From Pseudomonadota bacterium (lineage in GTDB: Bacteria > Pseudomonadota > Alphaproteobacteria > Acetobacterales > Acetobacteraceae), in NCBI GenBank assembly GCA_021841985.1, contig JAKCCP010000407.1, positions 1-41,262 of the forward strand: DNA of 41,262 bases, given 5' to 3'. Position numbers and translations under genes: made by a program. The notes under the pieces are model-generated. The model worked only from the letters and a program-made list of their open reading frames with translations. It had not been told where the DNA came from and did not search any database. Below, piece after piece: positions 33,992-41,262 of the stretch (the stretch's first letter is position 1; the number at the start of each line of letters is the position of its first letter).

Positions 33992-35632
33992 TCACGCCCG
34001 CTCCTGCGCCATCCAGCCACGCATGATCGCAACCGACTCCTCGGGATGTTTTTCGACCAGGTCCGAGATCTTGCGAATTGCCGAGGCCCGCAACTGGCCC
34101 TCGATATTGGCCAGCGTGGTCATCCGCTCATCGATCAGCAGCGGCACGTTGCCAGAACCGGCCAGCGCCGCCGCGTCCTCGCTGCCGGCCAGCACCGGGC
34201 CGGCCGCCGCATCCTCGCCGGCTTCCACCCCGCCCGTGAGCGCCGGCGCGCCGAGCGTCGTCAGCCGCAACACCATCGGGCGCAGCACCACCAGCAGCGC
34301 CAGCACGCCGATCACCCCGAAAAGCAGAATTTCCGCGAGATGGATCACGTCGGCGCGCTCAAGATTGAGCCCAAGCGGTCCGGTCGCGGCGAGCGCCGCC
34401 GGATCCTGCTGGGCAAAACGCATGCTCACCACCTGCACCGTATCGCCGCGCTTCTCATCGAAGCCGATCGCGCTTTTCACCAGGGCGCTGATATGCGCGA
34501 TTTCCTCGGGGCCGCGCTCATGCCACTCGATCTTGCCGTTCGCTCCAGGCGCGTTCACGCCATCGACCATGACGGCGATGCTGATGCGCTGGATCTGCGG
34601 CGCGTCATGCACCAGGGTGCGAACGGTCTTGCTGATTTCGTAGTTGGTGGTGTCCTCCTGGCGGGCTTCCTGGTTGGTCGTGTTGGAGGGATTGTTGTCG
34701 GGATTGGGCAGATTGTTCTGCACTGAAACATTGTTCGCGGCATCGGCGGATTTCGAATTGTCCGAGACGCTCTGCTGGCTCCGCACCACCTGCCCGTCGG
34801 GGTCATATTTCTCCTCGGTCTGATGCAACTGGTCGAAATTCATCTGCACCGAGGTTTCCGCCCGCACATGGCCGAAGCCAACACTTTGTTCCAGCATCTC
34901 CTCGACCGCGCGCGACAGGCGAAGCTCGGTGGCGCGGCGCAGTTCCTCGGCGGTCATCGCGGCGCCGCTATCGCCGACCGGCTCGCCAGCGCGGGCGAGG
35001 AGATTGCCCCGGCTATCGACAATGGCGATGTTCTCCGGCTTCAATCCGGGCACCGCCGCGGCGATGAGATTGAGAACCGCCTGCACCTCGTCGCGGTCCA
35101 TCCGGGCCGCCCCGGCCATGGTCAGCAGCACGCTGGCCTGCGCCGCCTGGGGCTCGCGCGCAAAGGGTTCGCGCCGCGGCAGCACGAGATGCACGCGGGC
35201 AGCGCGCACGCCGTGGATGGCGCGAATGGTGCGCGCGAGCTCGCCCTCAAGCGCGCGGGTCTGGTCGATCGCGAGCTGGAACTGATTGGCGGTCAGGGTA
35301 TCGGAGCGGTCAAAAATCTCGTAGCCGACCGAGCCCCCGCTCGGCAGCCCGTCCTTGGCGAGCAGCAAACGCGCCTTCGCCACCTGATCGATGGGCACGA
35401 GGATCTCGGCGCCGTCATGGCCGAGCTGATGGGCGATGTGCGCGCGCTCGAGCTGCTCGATCATCTGCGCCGATTCGCGCGTATCGAGATCGCCGTAGAG
35501 CAGCGCCATGCGCTGATCGCCGCCGCGCAGCGCCAGCACCGCGAGCAGGCCGAGCGTGCCGATCGCCACCGCCGCCATCATCGCCAGACGCAACGGCCCG
35601 AGTGCCTTGAGCCCCTCCAGCAGTGCCCGCAT
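33992..35632 (-). CDS. fliF: Flagellar MS-ring protein FliF
   Basis: The inner-membrane MS-ring subunit, 546 residues from the ATG at 35632 (a GTG at 35671 would add 13). It has a membrane helix near the N-terminus (LAMMAAVAIGTLGLLAVLAL), a ring-building domain with YGDLDTRESAQMIEQLE, KDGLPSGGSVGYEIFD and ARVHLVLPRREPFAR, then LIAAAVPGLKPENIAIVDSR. A beta-collar with a polar Asn-rich loop follows (DNSKSADAANNVSVQ), then YEISKTVRTLVH, a second membrane helix (IHLAEILLFGVIGVLALLVV) and the FliG-binding tail ending IMRGWMAQERA. It is the first gene of the flagellar operon and follows hemY by about 90 bp, with the control region between. Confidence 0.95.
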   Translation of the reverse strand: MRALLEGLKALGPLRLAMMAAVAIGTLGLLAVLALRGGDQRMALLYGDLDTRESAQMIEQLERAHIAHQLGHDGAEILVPIDQVAKARLLLAKDGLPSGGSVGYEIFDRSDTLTANQFQLAIDQTRALEGELARTIRAIHGVRAARVHLVLPRREPFAREPQAAQASVLLTMAGAARMDRDEVQAVLNLIAAAVPGLKPENIAIVDSRGNLLARAGEPVGDSGAAMTAEELRRATELRLSRAVEEMLEQSVGFGHVRAETSVQMNFDQLHQTEEKYDPDGQVVRSQQSVSDNSKSADAANNVSVQNNLPNPDNNPSNTTNQEARQEDTTNYEISKTVRTLVHDAPQIQRISIAVMVDGVNAPGANGKIEWHERGPEEIAHISALVKSAIGFDEKRGDTVQVVSMRFAQQDPAALAATGPLGLNLERADVIHLAEILLFGVIGVLALLVVLRPMVLRLTTLGAPALTGGVEAGEDAAAGPVLAGSEDAAALAGSGNVPLLIDERMTTLANIEGQLRASAIRKISDLVEKHPEESVAIMRGWMAQERA

Positions 35633-35699
35633 CACCGCCCCCCCGCGTCCCCGGCCCGCCTCATGCGCCACCCGCTCCTGCCGCTTGGCCTTTTGCCAT

Positions 35700-35717
35700 G
35701 CGGCAGAGTTTGCCGGG
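35700..35717 (-). promoter_or_regulatory. ftr-like dyad, copy proximal to fliF
   Basis: GCGGCAGAGTTTGCCGGG on the plus strand; on the minus strand the core is CGGCA-5 nt-TGCCG, a perfect 5-bp dyad. It matches the distal copy at 35744-35761 in 16 of 18 bases. It lies downstream of the CtrA-like box where the -10 region or start site would be, so a bound protein should repress. In Caulobacter, FlbD represses fliF from an ftr site near the start point; that link is inference here. Confidence 0.5.
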
Positions 35718-35723
35718 CGGCGA

Positions 35724-35738
35724 TTACCGGGGCGTTAA
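35724..35738 (-). promoter_or_regulatory. CtrA-like box upstream of fliF
   Basis: TTAC-N7-TTAA on the plus strand reads TTAA-N7-GTAA on the minus strand, one base from the CtrA consensus TTAA-N7-TTAA. AT runs like this are rare in this GC-rich DNA. It ends at the hemY stop codon and lies about 92-106 bp before the fliF ATG. CtrA controls the fliF operon in Caulobacter and motility genes in Rhodospirillales. Confidence 0.55.
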
Positions 35739-37043
35739 CGGGGGCGGTAGATTTTGCCGGGTGATCGGGGCGGCGTTGGCCGCGGCGCTCTCCCAGACGA
35801 TCCGCCCGGCGGCGCCGCAGGCGTGGCAGACCGGCTGCCAAGCTGGCGCGGGCGCGCCGCAGGCGGCGCAATGCCAGGCGGGATCGGGATCGGCCGCCGC
35901 CGCCCCACGCAGTGCCGCCTGCACCGCCGCGGCGCGCGCCGCGGCGTCCTCGCCGGCCTCTTCGGCGGCGGCCTCCTGCTCGGCGATCTCGGTGAGTAGG
36001 AGAAAAACCCGACGCTGGTGGAGGCGCTGCCGCGCCGCCTCGGCGTGATGCCGCGCCTGGCCGACCAAGCCGGCATCGAGCGCGGTGCGGGCGAGCAGCA
36101 GGTGGCTCTCGGGATCATCGGCGCGGCCGCTGACCAGCAGCTGGGCCGCGCGATGGCGCGCCATGGGATCGCTGAGCAGCGCCAGCGCAAAGGCGGCGAG
36201 GTCGGGATGCGGGTTGGCCGTCCAGGCGGCGCGGAGAATTTTCTGCGCCGCGCGGGCCGACCCGGCGGCACGCAGCCGGCCGGCATAGGCGAGGGCGGCG
36301 GCGGTCAGGCGCGGGTCTTCCCGCCAGGCGCGACGGGCGAGACGGCGTGCCGCGGCGGGATCGACCTCGGTCGCGGCGGCGGCGGCGGCAAAGACCGCGC
36401 GCGGCGCCTCGGGCCCGGCGAGCGCCAGCGCCTCCCGCCAGGCGCCGCTCCGCACCGCCATCGCCAGGCGCTCGCGGCGCAGCCAGAGCGCGCCGGGAAA
36501 GCTCGCCTCGGCGCGGCGGGCAAGCGTTGCCGCCGCCGGCCAGTCCTGCCGCGCCACCGCCTGCTGAAAAAGGCCGCGCAGACCGAGGAAGCTCGCCTCG
36601 GGCAACCCGGCCAGGGCCCCGAACAGGGCCGCCGCATCCTCTTCCTGCCCGGCCTGGCGCGCCGCCTGCGCGGCGAGGAGCAGGGTCTGCGGGGTGTCAC
36701 CCAGAAAACGCCGCGTCCGCCCGCTTTCATGCCGCGCGAGCGCGCTGTCGCCAGCGGCCAATGCCACCAGCGCGCGGACCACGGCACGATCGCCGCGCCG
36801 CCGCCGCCATCCCGCCCGCCAGCGCCGCCAGCGCCGCGGCAGCGTCAGCAGCCCGATCGCCACCCGCAGCACCAGATACGCCACCACCACCCCGGCGAGG
36901 AACAGCGCGAGCGCCATCGTCCCCGAGGTCTCGACGACGATATCGCCAAACGCCAGCGTCGCGCGCGCCGGCAGATGCAGCGCGGCGAAGGTCAGCCCGG
37001 CGATGATCGCGACGGCAAGAAGAAAAAAGAAAACCCGCCGCAT
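35724..37043 (-). CDS. hemY: HemY-like TPR membrane protein
   Basis: A protein of 439 residues of the HemY N-terminal family linked to haem synthesis genes (not protoporphyrinogen oxidase). Two N-terminal membrane helices (FFFLLAVAIIAGLTFAAL, GTMALALFLAGVVVAYLVLR) are followed by a very basic patch (RRWRRWRAGWRRRRGD). A long Ala-rich array of TPR-type helices comes next. A C-terminal zinc-ribbon-like motif has C392, C395, C406 and C409 in WHCAACGAP and WQPVCHACG, ending RIVW. The function is unknown; in Proteobacteria it clusters with hemC/hemD. It begins within the stop of the Mic60 gene (TGATG), and its last codons contain part of the fliF control region. Confidence 0.85.
   Translation of the reverse strand: MRRVFFFLLAVAIIAGLTFAALHLPARATLAFGDIVVETSGTMALALFLAGVVVAYLVLRVAIGLLTLPRRWRRWRAGWRRRRGDRAVVRALVALAAGDSALARHESGRTRRFLGDTPQTLLLAAQAARQAGQEEDAAALFGALAGLPEASFLGLRGLFQQAVARQDWPAAATLARRAEASFPGALWLRRERLAMAVRSGAWREALALAGPEAPRAVFAAAAAATEVDPAAARRLARRAWREDPRLTAAALAYAGRLRAAGSARAAQKILRAAWTANPHPDLAAFALALLSDPMARHRAAQLLVSGRADDPESHLLLARTALDAGLVGQARHHAEAARQRLHQRRVFLLLTEIAEQEAAAEEAGEDAAARAAAVQAALRGAAAADPDPAWHCAACGAPAPAWQPVCHACGAAGRIVWESAAANAAPITRQNLPPPLTPR
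35744..35761 (-). promoter_or_regulatory. ftr-like dyad, distal copy inside the end of hemY
   Basis: GCGGTAGATTTTGCCGGG on the plus strand, a near copy of 35700-35717 shifted by exactly 44 bp (about four helical turns). The core dyad CGGCA-5 nt-TACCG has one mismatch. It is inside the last codons of hemY, upstream of the CtrA-like box. Confidence 0.45.
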
Positions 37044-38041
37044 CAGCTTGCCCGCGCGAGGGCGGCGAGCGCCTGACGGGCCGCGACGAGCGCCGTGGCC
37101 TGGCTTTTCCAGGGCGCGAGCGCGGCTGCCGCCGGCCCCTCGATCGGTGCCAGCGCGGCCAACGCGCCATCGAGATCGCCGGCATCGAGGGCCGCCTCGG
37201 CGCGCGCGAGGCGGGCCGCGAGCGGGTCGCCGAGCAGCACCTGATCGCCCCGGCGGATGGTGAGCAGGGCGCCGAGGAAATCGCCGAGCCGGGCGCCGAG
37301 CGAAGGGGCGAGGGCCGCGCGCGCGGCGGCCGCGGCGGCGGGGAAATCGTGTCGCAAGGCGGCCTCGGTCGGCGGCGGCGTCGTCGCGAAACGCGCGAGC
37401 GCGGCGGGCGCGCCGGGCAGCTCGCCGAGCGGACGGCCGGCGGCGAGGTCAAGCTCGGCTTCGTGCAGGCGAGCGAGAAGCTGGGCGCGACCCGAGAGGG
37501 CGGCCAGTTGCTCCGCGACCGCGCCGCTATGCTGCGTCAGCGCCTCGAGCCGCGCCTCATCCTGGGCGAGCCGCGCGGCAAGGTCCGCGGCGGCGCTGTC
37601 TTGTTGCGGCGCCGCCTCGAGCCGCGCCAGCCGCGCCGCGAGCCCATCGAGGCGCGCCGCCAGGGGCGCGAGAGCGGCCGGGGCGCTTGAAGTTTTTTCC
37701 GCGTTTTCAAGCGCCTGCACCCGGTTTCCCAGCGCGTCGAGCTGGCTCGCGAGAGCAGCGATCGCACGCCCCTGGCGCGCCACGACCGCAGGGTCGAGCG
37801 CCGCCGCCGGCACGAGCGGCGCCACCCGGAGCGTGACCCAGGCGTAGCCCGCGCCAAGGACCAGAAGGGAGAGGACAAACGCGAACAGATAGGGCCACGG
37901 ATTGCGCCGCCGCGCCGCCCCGCGCGGGGCCGGCGGCAGGGCCGCGGCGGGCGCGGCCTCGGGGGTCTCGGGTTCGTTCGGCGCGGGCGCGACATCCGCG
38001 GGCGGCGGCGTGGTCTGGGGAGAAATGTCGGGATCGGTCAT
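37043..38041 (-). CDS. Mic60/mitofilin-like inner-membrane protein (COG4223 type)
   Basis: A protein of 332 residues with the plan of alphaproteobacterial Mic60. It has a Pro/Ala-rich cytoplasmic lead, one membrane helix (PWPYLFAFVLSLLVLGAGYAWV, about residues 48-70), a periplasmic coiled coil (IAALASQLDALGNRVQALEN, then LAARLDGLAARLARLEAA), and a C-terminal mitofilin-like part (RHDFPAAAAAARAALAP, then LGARLGDFLGALLTIRRGDQ). Mitochondrial Mic60 shapes cristae; bacterial relatives bend intracytoplasmic membranes and contact the outer membrane. The gene's place between hemD and hemY is the known context of these homologues. It overlaps hemD by 4 bp (ATGA) and hemY by 1 bp. Assignment is by architecture and context, since sequence identity in this family is low. 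Confidence 0.8.
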   Translation of the reverse strand: MTDPDISPQTTPPPADVAPAPNEPETPEAAPAAALPPAPRGAARRRNPWPYLFAFVLSLLVLGAGYAWVTLRVAPLVPAAALDPAVVARQGRAIAALASQLDALGNRVQALENAEKTSSAPAALAPLAARLDGLAARLARLEAAPQQDSAAADLAARLAQDEARLEALTQHSGAVAEQLAALSGRAQLLARLHEAELDLAAGRPLGELPGAPAALARFATTPPPTEAALRHDFPAAAAAARAALAPSLGARLGDFLGALLTIRRGDQVLLGDPLAARLARAEAALDAGDLDGALAALAPIEGPAAAALAPWKSQATALVAARQALAALARAS

Positions 38042-38784
38042 GGCAGCAACGCGAGCAGCGCCTCCTGGTTGGGCTGGCCGGCCACGCGCACCTCCCGCCA
38101 GGGAAGCGCCGCGAGGGAAGCGGCGGCAGGGGCGCCGATCGCCAGCGCCGCGACCCCGCCGAGCCGGGGAGCAAGCCCCGCCGAGGCGGCCAGGGCGCTG
38201 AAGGCCCGCGCGGTCTCGGCCGAAAAGAACAGCGCGGCGCGCAGGCTTGTGCCGTGCAAGGCCCGCCGCGCCGCATCGGGCAGTGTCGTGACCCGGGCGG
38301 CATCATAGACCTCGGCGCAGATCACGCGGAAACCATCCGCCGCGAGCGCCGCGGCGAGCCGCGCGCCCCGCCCGCGCCCGAGCGCGAGCAGCAGCGGCGC
38401 GCCTCTGCGATCGCAGAGGCGCCCGGCGAGCAAGGCCAGGGCCGCGGCATCGCCAGCGGCACTCCATACCTCGGCATGGCCGGCGGCGCGGGCGCGGGCG
38501 GCGGTGGCATCGCCGACCGCCAACAGGCGCAGGGAGCGATGGCTGGCGGGCAGGTAATCGACGGCGTGGCCGCTCGCCACCAGCACCGCCTGGACGGCGC
38601 CGGGCGGCGGCAAGCGGACAGTTTTTGGGGTAATCTCGAGCAGCGGCGCGAGCACCGGGTGATAGCCTCGCGCGTCGAGCCGGGCGGCGGTGTCCGCCGC
38701 TTCGGGCAGCGGCCGGGTCACCAGCACCCCGCGCGCCCGTTCCCCGCCGGGGCCTGGCTCAGGCGAAGAGGGGGTCTCAGACAA
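38038..38784 (-). CDS. hemD: Uroporphyrinogen-III synthase
   Basis: A protein of 248 residues that cyclises hydroxymethylbilane with inversion of ring D. The family is poorly conserved, but VLVTRPLPEAADTAARLDARGY with PLLEITPK, AVQAVLVASGHAVDYL (the usual 'ltS.naV' site), LLAVGDATAARARAAGH, VICAEVYDA and AALFFSAETARAFSAL follow it. The start is uncertain: TTG at 38784 overlaps the hemC stop and gives the typical length; the frame is open far upstream but in hemC shadow. It lies between hemC and mic60, overlapping both. Confidence 0.88.
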   Translation of the reverse strand: MSETPSSPEPGPGGERARGVLVTRPLPEAADTAARLDARGYHPVLAPLLEITPKTVRLPPPGAVQAVLVASGHAVDYLPASHRSLRLLAVGDATAARARAAGHAEVWSAAGDAAALALLAGRLCDRRGAPLLLALGRGRGARLAAALAADGFRVICAEVYDAARVTTLPDAARRALHGTSLRAALFFSAETARAFSALAASAGLAPRLGGVAALAIGAPAAASLAALPWREVRVAGQPNQEALLALLP

Positions 38785-39796
38785 AAATATCTGCCGGGCT
38801 GTCGGCCAGCAGGCTCTCGCCGAGCGCCGTGCCCAGCGCCGCCGCCTCGCCCGCGCCACCGCATAGACGGCGCTTGAGCAAAAACGAGCCATCGGCGCGC
38901 GCCACCAGCCCGGTGAGATGCAGCTCCCCCCCCGGCAGCAGCCGCGCGTAGCCGCCGATCGGGGTGCGGCAGGAGCCATCGAGCCGCGCCAGGAGCGCCC
39001 GCTCGGCGGTCGCGACCGCCTTGGCCTCGGGGTCTTCGATCCCGGCCAGCAGATCACGCAGCTCGGTATCGTCGGCGCGCACGGTCACCCCGATGATGCC
39101 CTGCCCGGCCGCCGGCACCATGGTCTCGGGCTCAAGCACCACCGCCGCGGCGTCCGCCAGCCCCAGCCGGCGCAATCCGGCGAAGGCGAGCAGGCTCGCA
39201 TCACACGCCCCGGCGGCGAGTTTCGCCAGCCGCGACTGGACATTGCCGCGCAGCGTCGCGATCCGCAGATCGGGCCGCGCGTGCAGGAGCTGCGCCTGGC
39301 GCCGCACCGAGGAGGTGCCGATGACCGCCCCCCGGGGCAGGGCGGCGAAAGGCTGCGCGGGGTCGGCGCGCGGGCAGGTCGGGCCGAGGATCAGCGCATC
39401 GCGCGCGTCCTCGCGCCGGAGCGTGCAGGCGAGCACGATCCCCGGCGGCAGGGTGGTTTCGAGATCCTTGAGGCTGTGGACGGCGAAATCGACGCGGCCA
39501 GCGGCCAGCGCCTCGTGGATCTCCTTGGCGAACAGCCCCTTGCCGCCGATATCGGCGAGGCGGCGATCCTGCACCGCATCGCCGGTGGTGCGGATGGCGT
39601 GTTCCTCGAACACGTCCATGCTGCGCAGCACCGGACAGAAATGCCGCAAAAGCGCGAGAAAGCCGCGGGTCTGGGCGAGCGCGAGCGGCGAGGCGCGGGT
39701 GCCGACGCGGAGCGGCAGATCGCGCGCGTGCGGCTTGACGCGCGGGTGATGCGGGGCGCTATGAAGCGGGGCGCCATCCAAAGGGGCGAGGTCCAT
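38777..39796 (-). CDS. hemC: Porphobilinogen deaminase (hydroxymethylbilane synthase)
   Basis: A protein of 339 residues that joins four porphobilinogens into hydroxymethylbilane. Conserved parts are [50 protein letters not shown] with the catalytic aspartate region, [38 protein letters not shown] and [12 protein letters not shown], which holds the cysteine that carries the dipyrromethane cofactor. The ATG at 39796 has AGGTGAG upstream; a GTG three codons earlier is less likely. It is divergent from tsaD with a 44-bp gap, and heads the hemC-hemD-mic60-hemY series. Confidence 0.95.
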   Translation of the reverse strand: MDLAPLDGAPLHSAPHHPRVKPHARDLPLRVGTRASPLALAQTRGFLALLRHFCPVLRSMDVFEEHAIRTTGDAVQDRRLADIGGKGLFAKEIHEALAAGRVDFAVHSLKDLETTLPPGIVLACTLRREDARDALILGPTCPRADPAQPFAALPRGAVIGTSSVRRQAQLLHARPDLRIATLRGNVQSRLAKLAAGACDASLLAFAGLRRLGLADAAAVVLEPETMVPAAGQGIIGVTVRADDTELRDLLAGIEDPEAKAVATAERALLARLDGSCRTPIGGYARLLPGGELHLTGLVARADGSFLLKRRLCGGAGEAAALGTALGESLLADSPADIFV

Positions 39797-39840
39797 GCGG
39801 CTCACCTAATGCGATGCGCTCGGAAAGGAAAGATGCCTCG

Positions 39841-40926
39841 ATGCAGACCGCTCACCCGGCAGCGTCCGGCGCCGGCCCGGTGCTCGGGATCGAAACCTCG
39901 TGCGATGAAACCGCGGTCGCGGTGCTCGATGGCGCCGGACGGGTGCTGGCCGAGCGGCTCCGCACCCAACTCACCGAGCATGCCCGGTTCGGCGGCGTGG
40001 TGCCCGAGATCGCGGCCCGCGCCCATCTCGTCTATCTGCCGGAGATGGCACGCGCGGCGCTCGCCGAAGCGGGCATGGCGCCGGGCGATCTCGCCGCCAT
40101 CGCCGCGACCAGCGGGCCGGGGCTGATCGGCGGGCTGATCGTCGGCGCGAGCTTCGCCAAGGGCCTGGCGCTCGCGCTTAAAAAACCCTTCATCGCGATC
40201 AACCATCTGGAAGCGCACGCGCTGACCGCGCGCCTGCCCGGCCTCGCCGCGGGGGGCGTGGCGTTTCCCTATCTCCTGCTCCTGGTCTCGGGCGGGCACT
40301 GCCAGTTCGTCGCCGTCGAGGGGCTCGGGCGCTATCGCCGGCTCGGCGAGACGCTGGACGACGCGGTCGGCGAGGCCTTCGACAAGGTGGCGAAGCTGCT
40401 CGGCCTGCCCTGGCCCGGCGGGCCGGCTCTGGAGCGCCTCGCGGCGTTGGGGGACGCCAGGCGCTACGCCCTGCCCCGCCCGATGCGCGGCCGGGCGGGC
40501 TGCGATTTCAGCTTCTCGGGGCTGAAGACCGCCGTCGCCCTGTTGCTCCGCGACGCCGCCCCGGGCCCGCTGGCGCCGGCGCACGCGGCTGATATCGCCG
40601 CGAGTTTTCAGCTTGCGGTGGTGGAGGTGCTCGCCGATCGCACGCGGAACGCGCTCGCTCTGTTCGCCCAAAGCCATCCAGCCGGTACAAGCCTGGTGAT
40701 CGCCGGGGGGGTCGCGGCCAATCGCGCGATCCGCGAGGCGCTGGCCGCCAGTGCCGCCGCCACCGGGTTTCGCCTGATCGCCCCGCCGCTCCGGCTGTGC
40801 ACCGATAACGCGGTGATGGTCGCCTGGGCGGGGATCGAGCGGCTCCGCGCCGGCCAGAGCGATCCGTTCGATCACCCGCCGCGCCCGCGCTGGCCGCTCG
40901 ATGCGCCCGATATGGCGCTGGCGTGA
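39841..40926 (+). CDS. tsaD: tRNA N6-adenosine threonylcarbamoyltransferase TsaD
   Basis: A protein of 361 residues that transfers the threonylcarbamoyl group to A37 of ANN-reading tRNAs with TsaB and TsaE. Conserved parts: [54 protein letters not shown], the metal site NHLEAHAL (H122 and H126), [56 protein letters not shown] and [12 protein letters not shown]. The ATG at 39841 follows AAGGAAAG; an ATG nine codons earlier is possible. The stop overlaps the GTG of rlmJ by 4 bp. The tsaD/hemC divergent pair is common in Alphaproteobacteria. Confidence 0.96.
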   Translation: MQTAHPAASGAGPVLGIETSCDETAVAVLDGAGRVLAERLRTQLTEHARFGGVVPEIAARAHLVYLPEMARAALAEAGMAPGDLAAIAATSGPGLIGGLIVGASFAKGLALALKKPFIAINHLEAHALTARLPGLAAGGVAFPYLLLLVSGGHCQFVAVEGLGRYRRLGETLDDAVGEAFDKVAKLLGLPWPGGPALERLAALGDARRYALPRPMRGRAGCDFSFSGLKTAVALLLRDAAPGPLAPAHAADIAASFQLAVVEVLADRTRNALALFAQSHPAGTSLVIAGGVAANRAIREALAASAAATGFRLIAPPLRLCTDNAVMVAWAGIERLRAGQSDPFDHPPRPRWPLDAPDMALA

Positions 40927-41262
40927 ACTATCGCCACGCCTTTCATGCCGGCAATTTCGCCGATTGCATGAAGCACGCGCTGTTGCGGGCGGCGCTGGCC
41001 GCGCTGCAGCGTAAAGAGAAGCCGATTTTCGTGCTCGACAGCCATGCCGGGGCGGGAAGCTATGACCTCGGCGCCGCGGCGGCGCGGCGGGGTGGGGAGT
41101 GGCAGCACGGCATCGCCCTGCTGCAGGCCGGCGCGGCGCCGCCCGCTCTTGCTCCCTATCTCGACCTGGTGGCGCGGCTCGGGCTCTATCCCGGCTCGCC
41201 GCGCCTGATCCAGGCGATGCTGCGCCCGGGCGACCGGCTCGCCTGCTGCGAGCTGCATCCCG
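40923..41262 (+). CDS. rlmJ: 23S rRNA (adenine-2030-N6)-methyltransferase RlmJ (3' end outside window)
   Basis: The first 113 residues of a protein that starts [20 protein letters not shown], the hallmark N-terminus of RlmJ (YhiR), which methylates A2030 in 23S rRNA. The SAM-binding region [14 protein letters not shown] follows at about residues 37-50. Later visible parts ([23 protein letters not shown]) also match. The GTG start overlaps the tsaD stop (GTGA). The gene runs off the window end. Confidence 0.94.
   Translation, partial: MNYRHAFHAGNFADCMKHALLRAALAALQRKEKPIFVLDSHAGAGSYDLGAAAARRGGEWQHGIALLQAGAAPPALAPYLDLVARLGLYPGSPRLIQAMLRPGDRLACCELHP

Noticed and set aside
35633..35760. A sigma-54 promoter (GG-N10-GC) before fliF
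   Set aside because: No TGGCAC-N5-TTGC-type match was found; the sequence fits a CtrA-type early promoter instead.

Overview
The window is about 41 kb of GC-rich DNA that carries closely packed chromosomal housekeeping genes. It looks alphaproteobacterial and most likely comes from the Rhodospirillales/Acetobacteraceae. Clade-typical signs are GapR, a DUF1244 protein, a Mic60 (mitofilin)-like protein beside hemC/hemD/hemY, a Caulobacter-type flagellar cluster with FlbD, and a CtrA-like box. No insertion sequence, phage gene, CRISPR array or attachment site is visible. The assignment comes from reading the proteins, not from a database search.

Layout. (1) 1-6495, plus strand: the end of an RND drug-efflux operon with two MdtB/MdtC-type permeases (the first cut by the window edge) and a NodT-type outer-membrane lipoprotein, each overlapping the next by 4 bp. 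(2) 6504-7140, minus: GapR and a DUF1244 protein. (3) 7248-12137, plus: glycerate 2-kinase, pyruvate kinase, TatA and an acetolactate-synthase-like ThDP enzyme. (4) 12159-14806, minus: tRNA-Val(GAC), a PhoR-like histidine kinase and an LppC/LpoA-type lipoprotein whose start overlaps the divergent rsmI. (5) 14791-20980, plus: rsmI, an AHL-lactonase-like metallo-beta-lactamase-fold enzyme, typA, an AmpG-like permease and a heptose-kinase-like protein. (6) 20994-24770, minus: htpG, an M17 aminopeptidase and a MarR regulator, headed by a good heat-shock promoter. (7) 25020-26564, plus: a membrane ClpP-fold protease and an exported carboxymuconolactone-decarboxylase-like protein. (8) 26573-35632, minus: fliF-fliG-fliH-fliN-flbD-flhA-flhF-flhG. 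(9) 35724-39796, minus: hemC-hemD-mic60-hemY, leading straight into the flagellar operon. (10) 39841 to the end, plus: tsaD and the start of rlmJ.

How the parts work together. The flagellar block encodes the MS ring, the switch and rotor parts, the export gate, the polar placement factors FlhF/FlhG and the regulator FlbD. A CtrA-like box flanked by two copies of an 18-bp dyad lies just before fliF, which suggests cell-cycle control with FlbD feedback. Glycerate kinase and pyruvate kinase form a short route from glycerate to pyruvate. LppC, RsmI and AmpG concern the cell wall and ribosome. HtpG is placed under sigma-32 by sequence.

The most unusual window-wide signal is a set of short tandem duplications (13-18 bp units, two or three copies) in the gaps between genes. 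Several touch start or stop codons. I see no wholly new multi-gene system. The best leads are the fliF control region, the repeat family, the head-to-head lppC/rsmI overlap and several enzymes with altered active-site motifs.
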